This document shows, piece after piece, positions 50,236-61,400 of a stretch of DNA of 64,000 bases. The notes beneath the pieces were generated by a model, which was given only the letters and a program-made list of their open reading frames with translations, did no database searches and was not told the origin of the DNA. Each line of letters opens with the position of its first letter. The first letter of the stretch is position 1. The position numbers and the translations under genes are program-made. Source of the DNA: Eutrigla gurnardus (lineage: Eukaryota > Chordata > Actinopteri > Perciformes > Triglidae); assembly GCA_963514095.1 (NCBI GenBank), contig OY741268.1:28812064-28876063 (forward strand). Reading direction: 5' to 3'.

Positions 50236-50418
50236 AGTTTTTCTGTTTCTTGGGAGCAAGAAATAAATAAAGGATTGTATCGGAGAAGAAAAGAGAGCAA
50301 AAATGATCATTTAGAAATTTAGAAATCAGCTGTGAGAACAAACCCAGTTAAAATCCTGAGGTAACAACCCCGACTGAAAGTGATGATGAACCTGATACCA
50401 GAACAAGGCCATAAAGAA

Positions 50419-51210
50419 TCAGAGTGGGTTTAAATCCTCCAGCTGATGCCAGAAGGTCATCTGTGCCAGTTCTGATGGTTTCGGTTCAGCTAGCCCGATA
50501 AACTCCTGGACCTGCCGAGCAGCGTTGGCAGGGAAGTCCAGCAGACCGGCAAGGCACCTCAGGAAGCGGGTTTTCAGCCCAGAACCAGAGTCCTGATTGT
50601 GACACAGACCAGTCGGCTGTGAGGAGACCCCCGGGGGCAAAACCCAGAGCCTTCATAAGGGATCCCCATGCTGAGAAATTCATCAAAAACGTAAGTGAAA
50701 TCAGCCGATATCGACACAGGAAATGTTAAAAACTATTTCAAGTAACTTTTTTTGGGGGTTAAATATGAATTCAGCTTGTTTTTCTGCAACGTTTCTGATT
50801 TCAGGGCGATAATGGACCTTAAGTGCATCATCACGTTGGAGGCTTTTAGAGACGAAGGCATGAAAACATGCGGCTCCTTTAATGATGGCATTGAAGTCCG
50901 GCTCCTGGAGGCATAAAATAATTATTTAGTGGGTGGAAAGCAGCTAGAAGGATGAAATTACCATCCTCCTACTACGACACCGGTGCTGCACGCTTTTCCA
51001 GGTTTATGAAGTCGGGAGGAGCCGGTGTGCCATCCATCCTCCGGAGCCGACAGATGGCCTCCACCGCGGCGGCACGCAGGAAAGACTGCAAGACAATTTA
51101 ACGGACAGCTAAACACGCGTATTACAAGAGCGTGCATGCGATGGCATCCAAATGTCTGCTTAAAGAAGGCCGGCGTTAAACCTCCGATCAGGCTCTGGAG
51201 GACAAAAATC
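50419..51210 (-). pseudogene. Decayed exon-like fragments of an unidentified protein gene
   Basis: On the minus strand several protein-like segments appear in order with splice-like borders. One follows an acceptor (gtcttgcag, 51083 region) and reads SFLRAAAVEAICRLRR to about 50975. A second follows gcctccag (about 50904) and reads EPDFNAIIKGAACFHAF, ending at an AAG/GTCC donor-like site (about 50819). A third, from about 50690, reads WGSLMKALGFAPGGLL and then continues only in another frame. That frame runs LKTRFLRCLAGLLDFPANAA, then FIGLAEPKPSELAQMTFWHQ, to a TGA at 50419. A weaker segment SLIGGLTPAFFKQ precedes them (about 51198). The helical, Leu/Ala-rich style recalls HEAT-like repeat proteins. 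I cannot name the parent. The frame change and missing upstream exons favour a pseudogene or partial duplication. Confidence 0.45.
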
Positions 51211-51609
51211 ACACAGAAACGGAAGTTTATACAGGCTGGGAAATCATTTATTTCATAATGAAGGACATAAATAATGCAACAAGGATCTTGGTAAAATCTC
51301 ATCTGAGACTTTGGTATTTGTTGCCCCCCCAAAAAATAAAGCTCAGGTAGAAAGTAAAGAAATCAGAAGACGGTAAAAAAGAAAAAGGGACATAATTCAA
51401 GTTAAAGGGACGAACGGAGTCACAGAAATAAAAACACGTTGAGTATAAACAGGATGAATTGTTTCTATAAACTACTTTAAACCAAGTGAACGGAAAGAAT
51501 CCTGTGAAACAAAAGGAAATTAAAACCTGTTTGAAATTGATTTCAACTCATTTCTACAAAGATGGAGCTGCAAAACCCTCCGAAGCCCATCAGAGGAAGG
51601 AAGTAACAA

Positions 51610-51870
51610 AGAAATACTTTGTTTTACAAAGTACAAATACTTGATTACTGTACTTAAGTAGAACTTTCAGGTATCTGCACTTTTACTTGAGTACTTTTTA
51701 CTTCCTACATTTTAGAACAAATATCTGTACTTTCTACTCCTGACATTCTGAGGCTTGTAAAGAAGACAGCCAGTAGAAACGTTTACTGTTATACTTTGAG
51801 TACATTTCAGAGGCTGTACCTTCCTACGTTTACGTGAGTAAAGAAGTAGAATCAGAGCTTGTTCTGTGTA
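51610..51870 (-). repeat. Dispersed TACTCAAGTA-type repeat, copy 5
   Basis: An inverted copy: aaatacttgattactgtact, acttttacttgagtacttt and, at the right, gtgagtaaagaagtagaatc. Confidence 0.65.
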
Positions 51871-54842
51871 CTTTTCTGGGATGTTGATCCGTGTTGCTGC
51901 GATGCTTTCTGCCACACAGACGCTACAGCGGCTCGGATCCATTCTGCATTTGGTGGGCCGCTGTCGGACCTCATTAAACTCTGCATCCTCTACTCTCTCT
52001 GCAGCTCATAGTCATTGCATGAAATGTTGGCCGGAGCTTTCGAGGAGCTTTTGTGAACTATGAATGGACAAAAAAGAAAAAGAAAAGAAAAATGTCCCTG
52101 ATAGACACTCAAACTTCATCAGCAGAAAACTCAAAGAAATAACAAATCACATTGTTGGCTGCCGGCAGCAGATCTGCTGCCAGCAGCAAGACGAATGATC
52201 AGCGTAATGATATTATCAAGCTCGGTGTCCCAAAGTACTCCGAGTTTCTCAAACTCCACACAAGTACTAAAGTGGTGTCGCAGGATTTCATTCTTCAGCA
52301 CAAACAGGCTTCGTCTTCAGCACATTATAAATAAAACCTCACACATCATTCAGTTCTCCCTCCCAGAACAAGAACTATCTATGTGCTGCATTTCATTTTT
52401 AATTATCCCAAATCACCTTTAAATATTATACATTTAGGAGAAATTAACCCAAGTTCGAGTTGCAAAGACGTTGCTTTGAGAAGCAGAAGGATGCGAGTCG
52501 TCCTAAACACCGATGACAGATTATCGCCTGCTTCATAAACTGTGAAACTCCTTACTCGACTGAAAACAGGAAAAAAGGCACTCGACAACATTATGGTGTC
52601 AATTTAAAATAAAAAAGGGTCTCCTCAGCTCCGAGCTCGGCCGCCTGCTTCTGATGCAAACCAGCCGAGCTGCAGGCGATTCCATATGCAGCGAGCGTCC
52701 GCCGGTGACCTTGCGTATTCAAATGTAAATCCTCTCGACTCTCTGACTTTTTAAAATCATGTTCAGGACATTTAAATTCAGCTTTTTTTTTTAATGTGGG
52801 TCCAGTCGGTGAGGTTGTTCCCCCGTCACGCTGAGTCACGGCAGCAAAACTAAAGACTGAATCTATCCACACACATCAGCTCTTCTTTTTCCTGCCTCCG
52901 TCTGCTTCCCCGACGCCTGTGGCACCTTGGGGTGGGGGTGGGGGGGCTCAGCCTCGGGCTAAGATGCCCGTTTCAAGGCCGACAGCTCATCCAGGTGAGT
53001 GACAAGTGTTGGGGCAGAAACTTACTATTCTCTTTTCTGCCTCGAGGTGAGAAGCTGCACACGGTGGCTCGAACAGAGAATATTTGATTTTCCTCCAAGG
53101 CCGATGATGCAACAGCAGCCAGGTTCTAATCAGGACGCAGCTCTGACATCACAGACATCCCATAATGCACCGCTGCCGTTTGTGACGTACGGGTTTAAAA
53201 CGCGCCAGGTCGTCATGGCTGTTTGTTTTGCCTTTTAAAAGCGTGGTAATACGAGCGCCGCTCCGTGAGAACAAGCAGCTCGCTCCGGTTTGGACGGATG
53301 CCAGCGTGCCGGCTTAACTTTGGTGGCAGAAGTTTTATAAGTCTGCGGCGACGCTGCCAGACTCCGGGGAAAAAAAGATACAAGCTTGTCTCCTCCGACT
53401 TGTAAAGCGTATCCGGAAAGATTCACCTGGTTTGTGTTCCTGCAGCAGAACTTTAAAGCCAAACAGCTGCGAAGACGAAACAACAAAGATAACGTGGATC
53501 TGTTCGTCTTCTGGAAACTGTTCAGTCGATATTTTTAACATAAAACGCAAAAGTATTTCTACGCTTTGGCTGTTCGTTTCCATGACAACGCTGGGCAAAA
53601 ACGACAACTTTTGATTCCAGAGTGAAATCTTTTGGATACGTGACTCCAGCGTCACCGCGGAAACTAGCAAAAACCTGGTTCCCATGGAAACGGTGACATC
53701 ACGGCTCCACTTCGTACATGCGGTCAAATAGCCACGAAAAGTAGGAAGACAACATTTAAACTTTTTAGTTTTTTTTTGCAGATCCGTGTGCGTTCGGATC
53801 ATTTTCAAATCAGTCGTCTAAACGAGGAACTTTTTTACGACGCAAAAGGAAAAACGTTTTTGCTCATTGAGAAACATCGGGATGAAAAAAAGAAAGCGTA
53901 CCGATGTTCTGGATGGGCTGCAGACCTCCAGTTGAAATTACACAGCATTAGAGATGCTTGCCAAGACACTGAAATTGCTACTAAATTATTAAAATCTGGA
54001 GAAAATCAGAAAACCACCAGTCGCTTGGAGCCGGGTGAGCCCCTCCCCCTCGGACCACATCCGTCTTCAAACTCGGCCGTTATTTTGATCTCAGACTGTA
54101 AAGCTCGTGAAATCTGCACTCGCAGACAGAAGGCAGGCAGACAGACGGGCGGACAGACAGACAGACGGGCAGATGAGATCACTTCCTGCTACAGACGCCG
54201 TCTCCGCGATCACACAGATAAACATTTACTGTCTTTTTCTTGTTCTGGCTGCTCCAGCCATTCTCAATGTAATGGGAATTTATTTAATGAAAATTATACG
54301 ATTGCATTAAGTAAGATTCATAATTAATGCGCTGCAATAAAGCCAATATAATTCGATAAATTTCGTTCATTTTTCTGTCACGCAGCCAAAACCGACGCCT
54401 CGGGATAAAGAGCAGCTAATCTGATTTTAAAACACATAAAAGCCTTTAGTTTGTTCCTTAATATCCGTGGAAACAGACGGTATCAGTAAATGGAAGGTCA
54501 AACATTAATTCATGAGATTGGAAGGAAGGAAAACAAAGATTACATAACCAGCATATTCAAATAAAAACACCCACACACGTCTCCACTGATGTAGTTACCC
54601 GACCGCTAGGTTGCTAAACTGTTAGCCGAAGCCACGGATCCATTTTGGAGTTTGGTTCCTTATCGTCCGTAAGGATTGAAAACTTGGATAAACTGTTGAT
54701 TAACAGATCAGCTCCTCGTCTTTCCACTCTAATACATCGTTATTAAACATCACTGTACAGCATCCCTGAGGTAAAACACCGTATGTACGTATAAAACAAC
54801 TGTTTCTGTCTCGCAAAAAAGCTTCTTTATGTCGTTTCACTT
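51871..54842. other. Intergenic sequence 3' of PIGG
   Basis: I see no supported gene in these 3 kb. A plus-strand open frame at 53776-54327 has no recognisable protein features and contains simple GACA-type repeats at 54115-54170. It is treated as chance. Confidence 0.5.
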
Positions 54843-54848
54843 TTTATT
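54843..54848 (-). terminator. Candidate PIGG polyadenylation signal
   Basis: The complement of AATAAA, about 120 nt beyond the PIGG stop codon. Confidence 0.5.
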
Positions 54849-54968
54849 CATTCAAATGTTTAAATAGACTGAACATTCTCAAAGTCTGTCTTTATGAACC
54901 GACGGAGTCCAAAGGAAGGACGTCACACCAGGACGCCACGGAGTGACTGTGATGTCATCAGTGTGAGT

Positions 54969-55364
54969 CTAAGACTTACTGGAGGCGGGGCTCTGCTCCA
55001 TGGCGTTGAAGACGAGGCAGACGCCCGCCGTCAGCAGCAGGTGCGTGGACTCGTACAGCAGTTTGGGCGAGAAGACGCTCCATATGAAGAGATGGTAGCG
55101 CAGCGCCGTCACCAGCACGATGTAGGCTGCAGCCGGCACCGACCTCAGCAGCGCCAGGCAGTAGCAGCCGTGGCCCACGGCAACCGGGCTCCTGCAGGGG
55201 GGGGAGGGGGGACTCGTCAGTGTGGGGAGGGGCAACCAAGGTCATCCAGGCTGCTTCCTGTTTACTAAACGCTGACCATGAAGCTGCAGATGAATCTGTT
55301 CACATTTACACCAGGAGTCTGATTCAATTATCTCAATATACACACACACACACACACACACACA

Positions 55365-55424
<60 letters not shown>

Positions 55425-58400
55425 CACACACACAGTTCAATACGGAGGCTCACAGGAAGAGAAGAGCTTCAGACTCGGAGGCAGAAAATGAGTCGATAAC
55501 ATTCGATTACGATCTTCAGAAACTCCCGTTGGCGTTTGACATCGTCGTCTTTTAGTTGCGATAACATCGTCATTAAGGTTCAGACGGATTTAAAGGGACA
55601 CGCCGTGATGACAGCGATTGGGTTTTTAGAATATGTGACAGAATCAATACAATATTACAGAACAAATAGGACCAACGTGTGTTTATTGATAGGACAGCTT
55701 GAGAGTGAAAGGGGAGAGAGATGGGGACGACATGCAGAAAGGGTCGCCGGCGGGATTGAAACGCCGACTCTACCGACTGAGCTATCCGCCATCCCGATGT
55801 GGCTTCTCTTTTGAGCCAATAGCAATTATTACTCATCTATGTAATCGATAACTGATTATTTGTCTGCAGTAAAAAAAAAAAGAATTATGAATGAAATAGT
55901 CCCCTGAAGTTTTATGAAGTTAAAATAAAGACTGATAACCATAAAAATGCTGCTAAAAAATGAGCCAAGCTCCCAAAAAGACTAGATCCTACTTCCCATA
56001 ATGCAACTTGAACGTGGTCTTCAGTTAAAGTGTCTTCATGTGCGATGAGAAGAGAGAAAGTTTCTAACAAAAGTTTGAAATGAGCAGAATTAACGATGAG
56101 GAAGAAGATCCCGACTCGTGGAAATCCTCACGTTCATATTTGATGGAAGGCGTTTCCTGTATTTCAGTCAAATAATATTTATTTATTTATGTCAGAATCT
56201 CTCTTTTAGAGTTTTAATGATACTAATTAAGTAGAGTGGTGTTGACGGGTCTCCTCAGATTCAGCTGGTTTGAGGGTTTACGGTGATTATGTGCACTATA
56301 AGACATGGTCGGGGGTGGGGGGGACCCGGTGGAGAGCTATTGATCCGGGTCCGTCTCCAGAGTCTCGCCTTGTGGTCGGAGCTGCTGATGGTGCAGAGTG
56401 AATCCTTAATGGGCGTCTGTATGACGAGTCTATTTCAGAGTCTAAAGTGTCTGAACAACAACAGGGAGAGGTGATGATGTCATCTTTACAAGCGGGTTCA
56501 ACGAGGTCATGGACCGGAGAACGTCCCTGCAGCCTTTAGAGCGCTTTGTCCCAAAGACGGGACCAAACACCGGGTATAAGAAGAGGACGTTGTCATGGTG
56601 AAATCACCCTTACGTGTTTTTGAAACAGCCCGAGCAGCACCCTTACAGGATCTGGATCCATGTGGATTCTGGTGTGGAGTAATTAGCAGCCTTTCTTCCA
56701 TAGCCAACCTTTATATCTGCAGTACACCTTTGAGCCACATGAGGGAGCCTGAATGTTCATATTGTTCTGATGATAAAATAACAGTGAAGCTAATATAAAA
56801 CACTAGCTTACATTGTGTTTGTTTGACTGATGAGAGGACAAAGACTAATGTTACTCCATACGGAAGGATTTATTTGGTCTCATGAAGTATTTAACGCGTT
56901 GGAACGTTTTCAATCACATGCATAGAAAGAAGTTGTGATTCATCAAACGAGTCTCTTTGAAAAGGCTGGTTTGTCCATTCAAAATGCTAAAAAAAAAAAC
57001 ATTTTCAAATTCGCTCATGATTTATAGATGAGGCCTGTTGTGAATTGGGTGATGATGGTTTTTCATTTGTAAAAAAAAAGCAATGGATCCCCAGAAAAGA
57101 AGAAGTTTGGGGAAAACAGTCACACGAAGGCTGCAGCGTTCATCGCAGCACACAATAATAAAGTGATGGGAAGACCAAACCACACAGCGCCGCTTCAGCT
57201 TTTCAGAAGGTAAAACCACAGTGAAGGTGGCGGGGGCCGCCGGGCTCCACCATCACTTCCCATAATGGTTGGACTTGTGGGCAGATCAGCTGTCAGTCTA
57301 AATGTGCTTCCCCGCCAGCTTGCATTGTTTTAAGTTTCACCGGAGGAACAGATCAATGCCCGAGCTGCTTCTGAATGCAGTTTTATCTCATCTTGGCTGA
57401 ATATGAACATTAGCAGATAAAAAGCCATGTTTTGCTTTGGATCTGGGCTTTTCTTCGTCTGGTGCACCAGCGACGATGATGGAGGTCAGAACATCCACAT
57501 CGGAAGAACGTCGTCTCGTCACGGATCAAACTTTTAGTCACGGGCACATTTTTGTACCTGGTTGCTAAATGAAAGGTCGCGAGGTCACCAACCTCCCAGA
57601 GTGGTTCTCTGAGGCCCCTTGACGTCCACGGATCAAATCTAATGTCGAGCCAGCCGGGAGCTGCTCTGCTCTCTCAAAGTGGAGCGACGGATGAAATCAA
57701 AATCTACTCCGTCATCTCTGGGCTCTCTGCTGCCGGCAGGAACAAAAAAAAACTTTAGGATGAGGAGAACTTTTTAATCAGAGCCCGGCTGAACTGCCTG
57801 AAATGTTAAATGCATCACATTGAAATGTGGAATCAAGGATTATTAATACCAATCCTACATATACACCTCTCTCTCTATACACACCCTCTGCAGGCTCATT
57901 TCTACGGGACCTACTCTCCCATTTTCTGCCTTAGATTTACAACACATTTCTGTTACGGCCACTTAAACAACAGAGGCATAAACACCTTTTCTACGAGACG
58001 ATGAGTGCTTCTGGCTCCGTCAGCAGCAGCTGCTGGCCGGCCACAGACCTCATCACTCAGCAGCGAGCAGCAGCTTCACGCTGAGAGGAAGCTGCAGTTT
58101 GTTGGCTGCCGCGGCCGCTCTGGCTTCACTCGCAGGTTAATCTGCTTCTGTGCATCGCCGCTACCCGGCGAGCAAAGCCTCCTCGTTGCCACCATAAACT
58201 AATGAACAGAATATTTCTGACAATTAAATTGGATTAAATTACACCAAAGCAGCAGTGCCCAATATTTGTTCTGCCCTGTCAGATCAGCACCAGCTGTTGG
58301 TTGTGTGTTCTTATGAATGGATTATGAACCGGATGCTATTAAATCTATTAATTATATTAAAGGAACCGGGAAGCTCCTGATTTCAAGATGGATACGTTCA

Positions 58401-61400
58401 GGTCTGGTTTCACGCAGGCAAACAGGCATCACATCAGAACATGACCGGCATGACTACTGATGAAAGGAAATGGTCATTAGACCTGCATTTATATCAATAA
58501 ATATATAATAGCATAAATAATGGATGGATGAATCATGTCTCTAGGATTTATACAAAATGTATTTGAATAAATAATAGTTTGCCAGCAGAATCAAATTGTG
58601 TGTGTAAGATTTTAAACCTTTTTAATCTTTGCTTCATCAGAACGCTTGTTTCCGAATACAAGGATTCAATAAAGGCAATAAATATATACAGATATGAGTT
58701 TACAGAACGCTTCAGGAAGGTGCTGCAACAGGTAACATACGGGGCATAAAAAGCCTGACGCCTGCTTTTAGTGCATGTTGGTGAATGTGAGTGTGACATG
58801 CACTGTTTGCTGCAAGCCGCCGGCTCAACCGTCGCCATGTTGAAAGGCACCTTTGAGAGCAAATATTACTTGAACACTACAGAAAACGACAGATTTTGAA
58901 CATTTAACATCCAAACATCCATCCATCCATCCATCCATCCATCCATCCATCCATCCATCGTCCTACAGCTATCATTGGTAACCAGTCTATCGCAGGGCCG
59001 ACATGTAGAGACAGACAACCATTCACGCTCACATTCACACCTACGGGACATTTAGAGTCATTAATGAACCTATCCCCATCCTGCATGTCTTTGGACTGTG
59101 GGAGGAAGCCGGAGAACCCGGAGAGAACCCACGCTAACATGGGGAGAACATGCAAACTCCACACAGAAGGAACCCAGGCGGACCCGGGAATCAAACCCGG
59201 GACCCTCTTGCTGTGAGGCGAGAGTGCCCCGTGCAGCCCACATCCAAACATTTAAATTATAGACACGACTGACTAACAGGGTAACAGCTGGGCAACAAAG
59301 TAGCACACTGACTGTCCATCCAGTGTGTCCGCTGATATACGACATATACCTGGTCCTGTTGGAAACCAGCTGTGGGGATAAAGACTGTAAGACTCACCGG
59401 TGAGTCTGCGAGCTGAGGAAGCAGACGAGGTGGCAGGCCCAGAGCAGCGGCCCGGCGTACGTGCTGAGGGCCGTCAGGAAGACGGCCGGCGCTTCCACGT
59501 AGCTCTCCAGTCCGACGAAGCCCACGGAAATGTCGACGGTGGCGATGTTGTTGGAGTTTCCCTGCAGGAGCACAAATAAATCTTATTTTAGCGTCAGCGA
59601 GGTCACAGGAACAACTTCCCCCGTACACAGAAAACAGCGAGTACACGAGGATCCGAGGGCGAAGCTTTGTAAGCATTTCAGAGCTTTATGAAGACCCTTT
59701 GCTTTATCATCATTACTCGGAGCTTCTGGCGACTTCCCAGCGGCCCAGTTGTTGTTTGTGTGTTTTCCCCCCCAGTTCCCCGACCGGAGCAGCAAACACA
59801 GCTTTCTGTCTGCAGCTGGACTTCCGTTAGAGCTCCCGGCCTCCTGTGTAAGTGTTTGTTTGCTTAAATAACAACTGAAAACTGTAGATTTCTGGCTTAT
59901 CTAACTTTTACAATAACGAGCCACAAATACCTGAAGAATAAAGTGAAAATGTTAAACTTTTCCCGTTTTATTTTCTTTTTTTCTCAGCCAGAAGTTTCAT
60001 CTCAGGGTTTAGCAGATGTCATCAATGCAATCCACAATGTGAAAGCTTTTTCTTTGGTTCGGTAAATGCAGGATTAAACACTGTTATTTTGTTTTCAGAC
60101 ACAATCCTCTGTTTATCCCTATTTAAATGCATCATTCATCACTTTTGACCAAGTGCATTGATTACATGATGTGTCATGATTACCCAGGTGAAAATCTATT
60201 TGTTTGGTGCTATAAAAGACAAGACATTTGCAAATTATTATTATAACCATGGGCGAGCCTGTATTTCCATCAGGTAAATATATCTTTGCTCAAATGTATG
60301 AATACAGAGACAATCTAACAGGAGGTTGAAAATAGCCTGATTTTGTTTTATCACATGTTCAACCAGCATCTGAAAGAATCATTACTGCTTTAAAAAAAAG
60401 GAATATTGAAATAAATACAGTTATCTGTGTTCGGCAGTGCAGATAATAAAGGAAGCAGGTTCAAATCTTTGGGACCGGAGAGGCTTCTTCACTGCAACAC
60501 ATTTAAACCAAAACACAACCGTTCCCCGGACAACCTTTTGCTTTTTTAGCCTCGCAGGCGAAGTAATGTGTACTTTGTGCTGCTCAGGTGTTTCCTCTGA
60601 TCTCCTGGCAGCCGTCAGACGCATCAACACGAGACCTCTGACTCACATCAATTCTTCCCAGAAATATTCAAAAATCTGCTCACTGGCAGCATTGACTCAC
60701 ATGAGTATTAAGTAATGAGCAACATGTGCGTAACAGGTGATGCATGCATGTATTAACTCTCCGTGATTGTAACCCTCGCCACGTGCACCGACATGAGAAC
60801 GTCGTCTGGTTGGACCAGCAGGGATCAAAGGCCTCTTTTTTCCTGGTTAAATATATATATATATATATATTTTATATAAGTGATGATGATTCACGAGTTA
60901 ACGCTTTATTTCCCTTCAGTGCACGCCGTCTCAGAACATTCACAGCTGTGTTTTTCCACAGCCAGCGAGGATGGCGGCGAGCAGGTTGGCGGCGAGCAGG
61001 TTGGCGTTCCACTAAAGATCCTGTTGTGATCTTCCAGACGTGAGGAGCGTTTCAAAAAACACAGAAGTGCCAGAAGTGTTTTATGATTGAAGTTCAAACT
61101 CTAAATTGATGGTTACAACAGCTGTCAGAGCGTCTAAAGAACAGAATAACATTATGGGCACCGCGATGCATCCCAGCAGAGGTCTTCAGCGCGGTTCAAG
61201 CCGAGGACCCCTATTGGCTGATAGTGGAGGGACCCCCGATTACACACTATTACTACTACTGGAAAACTGTGTTCCCTATTAAACCGAGTCCATATTAATA
61301 ATGTGTAGTGCAGCATTTAACACAATGTTAAAACATTAAAATACATTTTTATATTATATATTCATAGAAGATTTTTTTATTCTATTTTGGCATTTCATCA

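Noticed and set aside
53776..54327. A 183-residue plus-strand open frame
   Set aside because: Low-complexity GACA repeats, no domain-like patterning and no splice context; likely chance.
59257..59676. A 139-residue minus-strand open frame over the PIGG middle exon
   Set aside because: The true PIGG frame is different; it reads GNSNNIATVDIS between a clear acceptor and donor.
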